Shown: positions 35,582 through 44,256 of the stretch, piece after piece
Layout: each line of letters begins with the position of its first letter
How positions within the stretch are numbered: position 1 is the first letter of the stretch
Assembly (NCBI RefSeq): GCF_020529025.1
Contig: NZ_JACNMM010000003.1
Coordinates: 310,001-374,000, forward strand
DNA length: 64,000 nt
DNA from: Oceaniglobus trochenteri
GTDB taxonomy: Bacteria > Pseudomonadota > Alphaproteobacteria > Rhodobacterales > Rhodobacteraceae
Direction of reading: 5' to 3'
Program-made: the position numbers and the translations under genes
Notes under the pieces: generated by a model
Told to the model about the DNA's origin: nothing
The model's input: only the letters and a program-made list of their open reading frames with translations
The model's database searches: none

Positions 35582-36289
35582 ATGAGCGCGCCCAGACCCT
35601 TTGAACGCACGGCCCTGGGCCGCGCCGTCAACAGCCTTGAAGAAACGGTCATCGCCTTTCTTCTGGGCGCCATGACGCTGGTGACCTTCGTCAACGTCGT
35701 GTTGCGCTATGGGTTCAACACCTCGCTGATCTGGGGGCTTGAGGTGGTGCTGATCCTCTTTGCCTGGCTGGTGCTTTTCGGCATCGCCTATGGCTTCAAG
35801 ATCACCTCGCACCTGGGAGTGGATGCCATCACCAACATGCTGCCGCCGGGGCCCAAGCGGGTGATGGCGATCATCACCGCGCTGCTGTGCCTTGTCTACG
35901 TGGCGCTTCTGGCGAAGGGGGCCTGGGATTACTGGGCGCCCTTCGCGGGATTGCAGCAGACCACCGGGCGCTGGTTCCCCACGGGGATCACCGAAGGCGT
36001 GCGCAGCCGGGCCTTTTACACCACCGACCAGGTGCCGATGCCCGCGTTCCTCAGCTTCATCGAGCCCTGGACCCTGAACCGCGGCTTTCCCGAGGCCGAA
36101 TGGGAGCATTACGAAAAGCTCCCCCGCGTTCTGCCCTATGCCATGTTGCCCTTCGCGGCGGCGCTGATGCTGCTGCGGGTATGCCAGGCGCTGTATCGCA
36201 TCCTGCGCGGCACGCAGGACAGCATGATCGTCAGCCATGAAGCCGAAGACGCGGTCGAAGAAGCCGCCGCCAAGATGAAAGACGCCTGA
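35582..36289 (+). CDS. dctQ: TRAP transporter small membrane subunit DctQ
   Basis: A 235-residue membrane protein from ATG 35582, after ACAGGAGCG. Four helices are visible: LEETVIAFLLGAMTLVTFVNVVLRYGF, LIWGLEVVLILFAWLVLFGIAYGF, VMAIITALLCLVYVALLAKGAWDYW, and VLPYAMLPFAAALMLLRVCQALY. The helix 1-2 region is typical of DctQ. Between helices 3 and 4 there is an inserted hydrophilic stretch of about 60 residues (residues about 120-180), making the protein longer than many DctQ. It scaffolds DctM. The gap to dctM is three bases, so the two are translated together. Confidence 0.92.
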   Translation: MSAPRPFERTALGRAVNSLEETVIAFLLGAMTLVTFVNVVLRYGFNTSLIWGLEVVLILFAWLVLFGIAYGFKITSHLGVDAITNMLPPGPKRVMAIITALLCLVYVALLAKGAWDYWAPFAGLQQTTGRWFPTGITEGVRSRAFYTTDQVPMPAFLSFIEPWTLNRGFPEAEWEHYEKLPRVLPYAMLPFAAALMLLRVCQALYRILRGTQDSMIVSHEAEDAVEEAAAKMKDA

Positions 36290-36292
36290 GCC

Positions 36293-37687
36293 ATGGAAGT
36301 TGTTCTGCTGTTCGTGCTGATCGTCGGCCTGCTGATGATCGGCGTTCCCATCGCGGTAAGCCTGGGCCTGTCGTCGATGATCTTCCTGCTGGCCTTCTCG
36401 GACACCTCGCTGGCCAGCATCGCGCAATCGCTGTATCAGGCGATGGCGGGGCATTATACCCTGCTGGCGATCCCCTTCTTCATCCTCGCCTCGTCCTTCA
36501 TGTCCACCGGCGGGGTGGCGAAACGGATCATCCGCTTTGCCATCGCCTGTGTCGGGCATCTGTCGGGCGGCCTGGCCATTGCCGGGGTTCTGGCCTGCAT
36601 GATGTTCGCGGCCCTGTCGGGGTCTTCGCCCGCCACGGTCGTCGCCATCGGTTCGATCGTGATCGCCGCCATGCGGCAGGTCGGATACACCAAGGAATTC
36701 GCCGCCGGCGTGATCTGCAACGCCGGCACCCTGGGCATCCTGATTCCGCCCTCCATCGTGATGGTGGTCTATGCCAGCGCGACCGACGTGTCGGTGGGCC
36801 GGATGTTCCTGGCGGGCGTTCTGCCGGGCCTTCTGGCGGGCACCATGCTGATGCTGACGATCTATGTCATCGCCAAGATCAAGAAGATGCCCAAGGGCGA
36901 ATGGCGCGGCTGGGGCGAAATCTTCGATTCCTTCCGCGACGCACTTTGGGGGCTGCTGTTGATCGTCATCATCATGGTGGGCATCTACGGCATTCCGGGC
37001 GTTACCGGCGCGATCTTCACACCCACCGAAGCGGCCGCCGTGGCCTCGGTCTATGCCTTCTTCGTGGCCTGTTTCATCTATCGCGACATGGGGCCGCTGT
37101 CGCGCGGCGAGGGCGAGGCACCGCTGTCGCTGTACCAAAACCCCAAGGCCATCGTGACGGCCTTCTTCCACCGCGACACCCGCAACACCCTGCTGGAGGC
37201 CGGCAAGCTGACGATCATGCTGATGTTCGTCATCGCCAATGCGCTGATCCTGAAACACGTGCTGACCGACGAGCAGATCCCCCAATCCATCGCCAATGCC
37301 ATGCTGTCCACCGGTTTTGGTCCGGTGACCTTCCTGATCATGGTCAACGTGATCCTTCTGATCGGCGGCCAGTTCATGGAGCCTTCGGGGCTTCTGGTCA
37401 TCGTCGCGCCGCTGGTCTTTCCGATCGCCATCGAACTGGGGATCGATCCGATCCACCTGGGCATCATCATGGTGGTGAACATGGAAATCGGGATGATCAC
37501 CCCGCCGGTGGGCCTGAACCTCTTCGTCACCTCGGGGGTGGCGGGAATGCCGATGATGGCGGTGGTGCGCGCTGCCCTGCCGTTCCTGGCCGTGCTTTTC
37601 GTGTTCCTGATCATCGTCACCTACGTGCCCTGGATCTCGACCGCGCTGCCCACAGCGGTCATGGGCCCCGAGATCGTGATAAAATAG
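36293..37687 (+). CDS. dctM: TRAP transporter large membrane subunit DctM
   Basis: A 464-residue ion-coupled membrane transporter with about 12 helices. DctM signatures: LLMIGVPIAVSLGLSSMIFLL near the start, LSGSSPATVVAIGSIVIAAM near residues 103-122, GTLGILIPPSIVMVVYASATDVSVGRMFLAGVLPG, and MEIGMITPPVGLNLFVTSGVAGMP near residues 400-425. An additional cytoplasmic stretch (RDMGPLSRGEGEAPLSLYQNPKAI) makes it longer than the common 425-430 residues. It moves C4-dicarboxylates with sodium. A composite repeat follows nine bases after its stop. Confidence 0.95.
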   Translation: MEVVLLFVLIVGLLMIGVPIAVSLGLSSMIFLLAFSDTSLASIAQSLYQAMAGHYTLLAIPFFILASSFMSTGGVAKRIIRFAIACVGHLSGGLAIAGVLACMMFAALSGSSPATVVAIGSIVIAAMRQVGYTKEFAAGVICNAGTLGILIPPSIVMVVYASATDVSVGRMFLAGVLPGLLAGTMLMLTIYVIAKIKKMPKGEWRGWGEIFDSFRDALWGLLLIVIIMVGIYGIPGVTGAIFTPTEAAAVASVYAFFVACFIYRDMGPLSRGEGEAPLSLYQNPKAIVTAFFHRDTRNTLLEAGKLTIMLMFVIANALILKHVLTDEQIPQSIANAMLSTGFGPVTFLIMVNVILLIGGQFMEPSGLLVIVAPLVFPIAIELGIDPIHLGIIMVVNMEIGMITPPVGLNLFVTSGVAGMPMMAVVRAALPFLAVLFVFLIIVTYVPWISTALPTAVMGPEIVIK

Positions 37688-37696
37688 CGCCGCGCG

Positions 37697-37800
37697 ATCA
37701 TCTTTGGTCGTGAAATACCCCCGCCGGAGGCCCTGACTCTCTTTCGGAGCGACAGGAACTTTCAATGCCTCCGGCGGGGATATTTGCAGGACCAAAGATG
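37697..37800. repeat. Composite inverted repeat, two intergenic units tail to tail
   Basis: Left unit (minus-oriented): ATCATCTTTGGTC at 37697-37709 then AAATACCCCCGCCGGAGGC at 37713-37731. Right unit (plus-oriented): GCCTCCGGCGGGGATATTT at 37767-37785 then GACCAAAGATG at 37790-37800. The 19-base arms match with one mismatch around a 35-base centre. The order of blocks is the reverse of the copy at 8085-8164. It lies between dctM and motB and could end dctPQM transcription. Confidence 0.9.
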
Positions 37801-37927
37801 CAGGCCCCGTTGCCGCCCCGGGCGGCGGGGCGGCCAGAGGGTCGGAAAAACCAATACTTTTAGAGGTTAAGCGCCCCTTCACCCGCCGCTGCTAGACCCG
37901 AGCGTGGTGGGAAGAGGGGTGAGACAA

Positions 37928-38770
37928 ATGACAGCGCATGCAAATGCGCCGGTGATCATCAAGCGCAAGAAGATCATTGCCGGCGGGCACCACGGCGGTG
38001 CCTGGAAGGTTGCCTATGCGGATTTTGTGACCGCCATGATGGCATTCTTCATGTTGATGTGGCTTTTGAATGCCACGACCGAAACCCAGCGCAAGGGTAT
38101 TGCCGATTACTTCAACCCGACGATCCCGATAAACCGGATTTCCGGGGGTGGCGGCGGGTCGTTCGGCGGCGAAAATGTCTTCTCGGAAGAGGAGCTGGCC
38201 AAGAACGGCTCGGGCGCCTCGGCGCGCTATCATGCCGACGACGACAAGGCGCGTGGCCCTTCGGGGGTGGATACCGAACGTGCCGGCGACGGTGAGGGCG
38301 ACATGTCGCGTGAGCTGGCGGAACTGGCCGACCGGCTGAGCGGACGATCGGGCGAAAGCATGGTGAGCGAGGAGCTGGCGCGCCACATCGTCACCCGTGT
38401 CACCGACCAGGGGCTGATCGTCGAACTGTTCGATCTTCCCGATGCCATGCTGTTCGAAGGTGATTCGGACCGGGCCAGGCCCCTGCTGCGCGAGTTGGTC
38501 GATGTCGTGTCCCAGGTCTTTGCACTGGCCGAGAACCGGATCGCCATCGGCGCCCATGTTCGCGCGCAGCCCATCGTGCGGCTGGACAATCCCGTGTGGG
38601 ACAATTCCGGCGCGCGGGCGCACAGGGTGCTGGGGATGCTGCAGGGATCTGACCTGGACAATCAACGCATTCAAAGGGTTACGGGATACGCTGATCGCAA
38701 GCCTGCGGTCGCAAACCCGATGGCGGTGCGCAACAACCGGATCGAGATGATCCTGCTGCGCCGGGATTAG
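37928..38770 (+). CDS. motB: Flagellar motor stator protein MotB
   Basis: A 280-residue stator protein from ATG 37928. A basic N-terminus (IIKRKKIIAGGHHGGAWK) precedes the single membrane helix with proton-carrying D32 (YADFVTAMMAFFMLMWLL). A plug-like segment and a linker rich in Gly and Asp follow. The OmpA-like peptidoglycan-binding domain covers about residues 150-280 (LIVELFDLPDAMLFEGDSD, RAHRVLGMLQGSDLDNQRIQRVTGYADRKP), with a degenerate wall-binding motif as common in this order. MotA is not adjacent. It heads the flagellar block and lies 128 bases after the composite repeat. Confidence 0.92.
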   Translation: MTAHANAPVIIKRKKIIAGGHHGGAWKVAYADFVTAMMAFFMLMWLLNATTETQRKGIADYFNPTIPINRISGGGGGSFGGENVFSEEELAKNGSGASARYHADDDKARGPSGVDTERAGDGEGDMSRELAELADRLSGRSGESMVSEELARHIVTRVTDQGLIVELFDLPDAMLFEGDSDRARPLLRELVDVVSQVFALAENRIAIGAHVRAQPIVRLDNPVWDNSGARAHRVLGMLQGSDLDNQRIQRVTGYADRKPAVANPMAVRNNRIEMILLRRD

Positions 38771-38795
38771 TGCCGGGTCGCGCGGATTTTAACGG

Positions 38796-38810
38796 TTAGC
38801 GGCCTGTTAA
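38796..38810 (+). promoter_or_regulatory. CtrA-like box upstream of flgE
   Basis: TTAG-CGGCCTG-TTAA at 38796-38810 matches TTAA-n7-TTAA with one change. A further half-site TTAAC lies just upstream at 38789-38793. It stands 54 bases before the flgE start. CtrA controls flagellar genes in Rhodobacterales, so this fits context; no experimental support. Confidence 0.5.
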
Positions 38811-38863
38811 GGCTGCTGGCCTATCAAGGGGCAGACCGGACAATCGCATCAGAAAGGCGCTCT

Positions 38864-40171
38864 ATGACCATCTATTCCTCGCTTTCGGCCAGTGTGGCCG
38901 GGCTGAATGCCAATGCCCAGCGGCTGGCCGGAATCTCGGACAACCTGGCGAATTCCTCGACCTATGGGTACAAGCGGATGGAAACCGATTTCCATGCGAT
39001 GGTGGTGAACGGTGGCGCGCTGTCCCAGGGCAAATACACCGCCGGTGGTGTTTCAACGACGACCCACCGGCTGATCAGCGAAAGCGGCCAGGTTGTCGGC
39101 ACGTCGAACGCCATGGACATCACGGTGCGGGGAAGGGGCATGTTGCCTGTGACCGAAGCCTCGGCCGTCGGGCGGGGCGGTGCGCTGCCGCTGTCGTTGA
39201 TGACGACCGGTTCGTTCGAGGCGGATGCCGACGGTATCCTGACCAACTCCTCGGGGCAGGTGCTGCTGGGCTGGGCGCTGAACCCCGATGGGTCGCTGCC
39301 CGGCGTGACCCGCGACACCAGCGCCGCCCTGGTGCCTGTCAACGTGGGCCACAACCAGTTCGTGCCCAACCGGACGACGGCGGTGAACATGGGCGTCAAC
39401 CTGCCAGCCGCCGACACCGCTGCCGGGGCCGCCGGCGCGCCGCGCGACCTTTCGGTCGAGTATTTCGGCAATATCGGCCAGGCCGAAAAGCTGACGGTTG
39501 CCTTCTCCCCGTCGGTTCCGGCCGCAGGCAGTTCGAATGAGTGGACGATGGTGATCACGGATTCCTCCTCGGGTGGTGCCGTCGTCGGGGAATATCAGCT
39601 TGCCTTCAACGACACGGCGGTGGATGGCGGTACGCTTCTTTCGGTCGTCGATGTGTCGGGTGGCCCCTATGATCCGACCACCGGATCGATGACCCTGCCG
39701 GTCGCCGGGGGCGATATCGAATTCAGCATCGGCCAGATCGGTGCCATCGACGGCATGACCCAGCTTGCCTCAAGCTTCGCGCCCACCAACCTGACCAAGA
39801 ACGGTTCGCCCGTCGGCAACCTCGTGGGGGTCGAGATTGATGCGCAGGGGGTCGTGAACGCCGTCTATGACACCGGGTTCAACCGCCCGATCTATCAGGT
39901 GCCGCTGGTGGATGTCCCCAACCCCGATGGCCTGCTGTCGATGAGCAACCAGACCTACAAGCTGTCGAAGGAAAGCGGGCCCATGTTCCTGTGGGATGCG
40001 GGCGACGGGCCCACGGGCGAAACCCGGGGCTATTCGCTTGAGGCATCCACGACCGATGTCGCCGTTGAACTGACCAATCTGATCCAGACCCAGCGGGCCT
40101 ATTCCTCGAACGCCAAGGTCATCCAGACGGTGGACGAGATGCTTCAGGAAACCACCAACATCAAACGGTAA
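38864..40171 (+). CDS. flgE: Flagellar hook protein FlgE
   Basis: A 435-residue axial protein forming the hook, exported by the flagellar type III system without a signal peptide. The N-terminal rod-family block YSSLSASVAGLNANAQRLAGISDNLANSSTYGYKRMETDF is complete. The C-terminal block NLIQTQRAYSSNAKVIQTVDEMLQETTNIKR is the standard coiled-coil end. Central residues 90-350 are the variable hook domains. ATG 38864 has GAAAGG upstream. flgK follows after 30 bases, so flgE-flgK-flgL-flgI read as an operon under the CtrA-like box. Confidence 0.95.
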   Translation: MTIYSSLSASVAGLNANAQRLAGISDNLANSSTYGYKRMETDFHAMVVNGGALSQGKYTAGGVSTTTHRLISESGQVVGTSNAMDITVRGRGMLPVTEASAVGRGGALPLSLMTTGSFEADADGILTNSSGQVLLGWALNPDGSLPGVTRDTSAALVPVNVGHNQFVPNRTTAVNMGVNLPAADTAAGAAGAPRDLSVEYFGNIGQAEKLTVAFSPSVPAAGSSNEWTMVITDSSSGGAVVGEYQLAFNDTAVDGGTLLSVVDVSGGPYDPTTGSMTLPVAGGDIEFSIGQIGAIDGMTQLASSFAPTNLTKNGSPVGNLVGVEIDAQGVVNAVYDTGFNRPIYQVPLVDVPNPDGLLSMSNQTYKLSKESGPMFLWDAGDGPTGETRGYSLEASTTDVAVELTNLIQTQRAYSSNAKVIQTVDEMLQETTNIKR

Positions 40172-40201
40172 ACGCGCCGTGCGACCGGAAAGGAACGACA
40201 G

Positions 40202-41632
40202 ATGAGCATGAGCGCGGCCCTGAACAACGCCCTGAGCGGGCTGGGCGCCGTCGGGCGTTCGGCGCAGACGGTTTCGTCGAACATCGCCAATGCGCTGACC
40301 CCGGGATACGGACGGCGCGAGGTCGCGCAATCCGCGGCCGCCTCCGGGGGGGTGCAGATCGACGGGATCAGCCGTTCGGTCAATGCGGCCGTCCTGTCGG
40401 ACCGACGGCTGGCCGACGCGGAAGCCGCGCGCAGTGCCGTGGGTGCCGGGTTCCTGGACCGGGTCCAGTCTCTTCTGGGCCTGCCGGGCGATCCGGGCGC
40501 GCTGAGCGATCAGGTGGCACAGCTGGAGGGGCGCCTTGTCGAAGCGGCAAGCCGCCCGGATTCCGAGGTGCGCCTGCAATCCGTCGTTGCCGCGGCCCGC
40601 GATCTGAGCTCGCGGATCAACGACATCGGCGATGGCCTCCAGGCCGAGCGTGGCGCCGCCGACAAGGCGATTGCCGATGACGTCAGGCTGCTCAACACCA
40701 CCCTGGCCGAGATCCGCGATCTGAATGCCGGTATTGCCCGGCATTCCGGCACTGGAGATGCCAACGCCCTGAAGGATCAGCGCCAGGTGCTGATCGACAG
40801 GATTTCCGAGGTTGTTCCGATCCGGTCGATTCCCCGGGATCGCGATGCCGTGGCCCTGATGACGGTGGGGGGGCAGATCATCCTCGATGGACAGGCGGCC
40901 GAATTCGGGTTCACCCGGGCCAATGCCGTGACGCCTGACATGACCCTGGGGGCCGGCCAGCTTTCGGGCCTGACCCTGGATGGCAAACCGATCGAGATGA
41001 ACACCCACGGTGGCCGTATGGACGGTGGGCGGCTTGCGGCAAGCTTCGCCCTGCGCGATCAGCTTGCCCCCGAAGCCCAGGGCTATCTCGACAATCTCGC
41101 CCGCGACCTGATCGAACGGTTCGAAAGTTCGGGCCTGGACCCCACGCGCGGGCCGGGCGATCCGGGGTTGTTCACCGAGAATGGCGCTGCCCTGTCGGCG
41201 ACCCCGGCGGTGGGGCTGGCACAAAGGTTGCGTCTGAACGCCTTGGTTGACCCTGACCAGGGCGGATCGGCCACACGCCTGCGCGATGGTCTTGGCGCAA
41301 TGGTGCCCGGGCCTGTCGGAGAATCCGGCCTGCTGCAATCTCTGGCGGATGCGCTGGGCGAAACACGCCCGACGGTCTTGGGGCTGTCCACCTCGGCGGC
41401 GGGGCTTGCATCGGAACTTGTGGCCCGAACCGGCGGCGCATTGTTCCAGGCTGAACAATCGCAGGTCTTTGCCCAAAGCCGGGCCGACGCCCTGCGCGAA
41501 CAGGAGCTGACCTCGGGCGTCGATAGCGATCAGGAAATGCAGAAACTGCTGATGATCGAGCAATCCTACGGCGCCAACGCCCGCGTCATTCAGGTGATCG
41601 ACAGCATGATGCGTCGACTTTTGGAGATTTGA
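40202..41632 (+). CDS. flgK: Flagellar hook-associated protein 1 FlgK
   Basis: A 476-residue hook-filament junction protein. The N-terminus carries the rod-family pattern ALNNALSGLGAVGRSAQTVSSNIANALTPGYGRREV; the C-terminus has GVDSDQEMQKLLMIEQSYGANARVIQVIDSMMRRLLEI, pairing with it as a coiled coil. The middle holds the HAP1 segment LKDQRQVLIDRISEVVPIRSIPRDRDAVALMTVGGQIILDG. Length is close to the family norm. AAAGGA precedes the start. Its stop lies two bases before the flgL ATG. Confidence 0.95.
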   Translation: MSMSAALNNALSGLGAVGRSAQTVSSNIANALTPGYGRREVAQSAAASGGVQIDGISRSVNAAVLSDRRLADAEAARSAVGAGFLDRVQSLLGLPGDPGALSDQVAQLEGRLVEAASRPDSEVRLQSVVAAARDLSSRINDIGDGLQAERGAADKAIADDVRLLNTTLAEIRDLNAGIARHSGTGDANALKDQRQVLIDRISEVVPIRSIPRDRDAVALMTVGGQIILDGQAAEFGFTRANAVTPDMTLGAGQLSGLTLDGKPIEMNTHGGRMDGGRLAASFALRDQLAPEAQGYLDNLARDLIERFESSGLDPTRGPGDPGLFTENGAALSATPAVGLAQRLRLNALVDPDQGGSATRLRDGLGAMVPGPVGESGLLQSLADALGETRPTVLGLSTSAAGLASELVARTGGALFQAEQSQVFAQSRADALREQELTSGVDSDQEMQKLLMIEQSYGANARVIQVIDSMMRRLLEI

Positions 41633-41634
41633 CC

Positions 41635-42639
41635 ATGCCGCATGCCATCGGTGATCTGGCCATGAGCCTTGCGAACCGCTCCTCGAACCTTCGCATCCGC
41701 AGCGAAATCAACACGCTTGCCCAGGAGCTTTCATCGGGGCGGAAGTCTGACCTGGGCAGCGCCCTGTCGGGAGATCTGGCGCCCATCGCCCTGATCGAAC
41801 GCTCGTTGTCCAACCTTTCCGCCTACCAGACGGTCACATCCGAAACGGCCCTGTTTCTGGGCGCGGCGCAAACGGCCCTTGGGCAGATTTCGGGTCATCT
41901 GGAGGGGTTGTCAGGCGCGGCCTTCGACATGGAGAACAATGCGAACCCCGCGCTGATCGACAATTTCGCCAAGGATGCGGAGGGCCGATTCTTCAGCATT
42001 GCCAGCGCCATGAATGCCGGAATTGCCGGGCGCAGTCTTTTCGCGGGCAATGCAACCGACTCCAAACCGCTTGATCGCCCCGAGCTTGTTCTCTCCGATC
42101 TCACCGCCGCGATTCCGCCCGGTGCCGATGCCAAGGCGGTGTCCGATATCGTCGATGCCTATTTCGCCCCTGGCGCGGGCTTTGAAAGCAACCGCTATTC
42201 CGGATCGAACGACGCCATGGCGCCCCTGCGCGTTTCGGCCGATGACAATGTGGCATTCGGAGCAACGGCGAAATCCGATGCGATGCGTGCCGCGCTGGCT
42301 GCAACCGCCAAGGCGGCCCTGCTTGACCGTGGCATTTTGGCCGGTGACATCGACGAACAGCGCAAGCTGATCCGCGCCAGCGGGCTTGATCTCATGGGGG
42401 CGGGGGCCGAAATTGCGGCCTTGCGGGCGGATATCGGGATAGCCGAAGCGAAGGTGGAGCGCGCGCAGGTCAGAAACGGCGCCGAACGATCCGCGCTGGA
42501 TCTGGCGCGCGCCGATATTGTCGCGGCCGATCCGTTTGAAACCGCCAGTCGGTTGACGGCGGTGCAGGCCCAACTTGAAACCTTCTACACGGTCACCGCG
42601 CGCCTGTCCCGACTCAGCCTGACGGAGTATCTGCGATGA
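41635..42639 (+). CDS. flgL: Flagellar hook-associated protein 3 FlgL
   Basis: A 334-residue junction protein of the flagellin superfamily. I set the start at ATG 41635, eight bases after GGAG (41623-41626); a TTG two codons upstream overlaps the flgK stop and is less likely. The N-terminus GDLAMSLANRSSNLRIRSEINTLAQELSSGRKSD and C-terminus ETASRLTAVQAQLETFYTVTARLSRLSLTEYLR are the paired helical ends of flagellin-like proteins. Its stop overlaps the flgI start by four bases. It joins FlgK to the filament. Confidence 0.93.
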   Translation: MPHAIGDLAMSLANRSSNLRIRSEINTLAQELSSGRKSDLGSALSGDLAPIALIERSLSNLSAYQTVTSETALFLGAAQTALGQISGHLEGLSGAAFDMENNANPALIDNFAKDAEGRFFSIASAMNAGIAGRSLFAGNATDSKPLDRPELVLSDLTAAIPPGADAKAVSDIVDAYFAPGAGFESNRYSGSNDAMAPLRVSADDNVAFGATAKSDAMRAALAATAKAALLDRGILAGDIDEQRKLIRASGLDLMGAGAEIAALRADIGIAEAKVERAQVRNGAERSALDLARADIVAADPFETASRLTAVQAQLETFYTVTARLSRLSLTEYLR

Positions 42640-43739
42640 CCCTGTGGCGCCTGCTGTTTTGCGTCCTGTTGGCCCTGACAACCCAGGCCGCGGCCGGATC
42701 GGTCAGGATCAAGGACCTTGTCGAATTCGACGGCGTCCGAGGCAACGATCTGGTCGGATACGGCCTTGTCGTCGGCCTGAATGGCACCGGTGACGGCATC
42801 AGGAACGCGCCCTTCACCGAAGACATCATGGCCAGCATCCTTGAACGCCTGGGCGTGAATGTCACCGGAGAGCAGTTTCGACCCAAGAACGTTGCGGCGG
42901 TTCTGGTGACGGCTGCCTTGCCGCCCTTCTCACGGGCCGGGGCCCAGATCGACGTCACGGTCTCAGCAATCGGCGATGCCGGCAGTCTCATGGGTGGAAC
43001 GTTGGTGATGACGCCGCTGAATGCCGCCGACGGTCAGATATACGCCGTGGCCCAGGGGACCGTTCTTGCCGGCGGAACCGTGGCCGAGGGTGACGCCGCA
43101 ACCGTGACCCAGGGCGTGCCCACCTCGGGGGTGATTCCGGCAGGCGGGCGGGTCGAGCGCGAGATCGAGTTCGATTTCACCCAGATGACATCCATCCGCC
43201 TGGCCCTGCGCACGCCCGATTTCACCACCGCGGGCCGTATCGAACAGGCCATAAACCGGGATCTTCGCCGCAATGTCGCGCTGATGCTGGACGCCGGCAC
43301 GGTCGTGATCGACATCGGCGCGACGCGGCTCCAGTCTCCGGCCCATGCCATCGGGCGGATCGAGAGTATCGCGATCGAGCCTCAGCGGCGCGCACGGGTG
43401 GTTGTCGACCCAAGTTCAGGCACGATCGTCATGGGCGAGGATGTGCGCATCAGCCGCGTGGCGGTGAGCCAGGGCAACGTCACGATCCGGATCGAAGAAG
43501 CCCCCCTAGTGGTTCAGCCGAACCCCTTCGCAGAGGGGGAAACCGTCGTCGTGCCACGCAGCAAGGTCGGAATTGACGAGGAGCCGGGAATCGGGCTGGC
43601 CGAAGTGCCGGAAGGGGCGTCTCTCTCCGAGGTGGTGCAGGGGCTGAACGCCCTTGGCGTATCGCCGCGCGACATGATCGACATCCTAAAGAGCATCAAG
43701 GCGGCTGGCGCCCTGCACGCGGAATTCATCGTCCGGTGA
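42636..43739 (+). CDS. flgI: Flagellar P-ring protein FlgI
   Basis: A 367-residue periplasmic ring protein around the rod, in the peptidoglycan layer. A signal peptide occupies residues 1-21 (LLFCVLLALTTQAAA). Family blocks: RIKDLVEFDGVRGNDLVGYGLVVGLNGTGD near residues 24-52, PKNVAAVLVTAALPPFSRAGAQIDVTVSAIGDA, VVVDPSSGTIVMGEDVRISRVAVSQGNVTI, and the C-terminal LNALGVSPRDMIDILKSIKAAGALHAEFIV. All are intact. It is the last flagellar gene here; a tRNA on the other strand follows, so the remaining flagellar genes must be elsewhere. Confidence 0.96.
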   Translation: MTLWRLLFCVLLALTTQAAAGSVRIKDLVEFDGVRGNDLVGYGLVVGLNGTGDGIRNAPFTEDIMASILERLGVNVTGEQFRPKNVAAVLVTAALPPFSRAGAQIDVTVSAIGDAGSLMGGTLVMTPLNAADGQIYAVAQGTVLAGGTVAEGDAATVTQGVPTSGVIPAGGRVEREIEFDFTQMTSIRLALRTPDFTTAGRIEQAINRDLRRNVALMLDAGTVVIDIGATRLQSPAHAIGRIESIAIEPQRRARVVVDPSSGTIVMGEDVRISRVAVSQGNVTIRIEEAPLVVQPNPFAEGETVVVPRSKVGIDEEPGIGLAEVPEGASLSEVVQGLNALGVSPRDMIDILKSIKAAGALHAEFIVR

Positions 43740-43968
43740 CATAGCAGTGTCCCCGAAACGGTCGGTCCCATAATCGGAGGGCCCTCTGCCTTTGCGGCAG
43801 TTTCGCTGGATAGGCGCTGCGGCGCTGCGATTAGAGGATGGTACGACGCAAGCGGTTTTGAAAGGGCCGTCATGCCGGAATGTTCGCGGAAGGGCATCGC
43901 GAAGGCAGCATGTGTCGCCATCAACCGAAGGTCCAACCCAATGCTATCACTGCAGTTTTCGAGAAATG
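43740..43968. other. Unassigned stretch between flgI and tRNA-Leu
   Basis: About 230 bases with no credible gene. It contains several short G/C palindromes (for example GGGCCC near 43780) and an open minus-strand frame that continues antisense into flgI, which I do not accept. No terminator for flgI and no attachment-site duplication of the tRNA end was recognised. It may be a decayed element, given its position beside a tRNA. Confidence 0.4.
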
Positions 43969-43986
43969 ACTTTCCTTCGGGAAAGT
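43969..43986 (-). terminator. Hairpin at the end of tRNA-Leu
   Basis: ACTTTCC (43969-43975) pairs perfectly with GGAAAGT (43980-43986) around TTCG. Read on the minus strand the stem begins at the last base of the encoded CCA end and is followed by CATTTCTCG. A compact 7-bp stem with a tetraloop directly after a tRNA is a likely terminator or processing signal. Confidence 0.65.
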
Positions 43987-44071
43987 GGTGCCCAGGAGAG
44001 GACTCGAACCTCCACACCGTTGCCAGTACTAGCACCTGAAGCTAGCGCGTCTACCATTCCGCCACCTGGGC
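43986..44071 (-). tRNA. tRNA-Leu (anticodon CAG), CCA encoded
   Basis: On the minus strand the acceptor GCCCAGG (44071-44065) pairs with CCTGGGC, followed by discriminator A and an encoded CCA. The anticodon arm is CTAGC-TTCAGGT-GCTAG, giving CAG, which reads the common codon CUG. A long variable arm (about 15 bases, TACTGGCAACGGTG region) and the T arm GGTTCGAGTCC confirm the class II leucine type. Total length is 86. Confidence 0.96.
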
Positions 44072-44256
44072 TACCGTGAGTGGCGATTTACGGGAGGGAT
44101 TCGGGGGTGTCAACGGGATTCGCGGCTGATTTGACGGAATATTTCCGGCGGTGCCCATTTCGCGCGGGGCGTGGTGCCACAGGGGGCGGATTGCGCCTTG
44201 TGCCATGGGGGGCGCGGGCTTAAACCTTGGTGCGGAAAAATCTTTGGGGCAACGAT

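Noticed and set aside
43514-44035. A 173-codon minus-strand frame across flgI end and the tRNA
   Set aside because: It overlaps flgI antisense and the tRNA gene, has no ribosome site and no recognisable domain.
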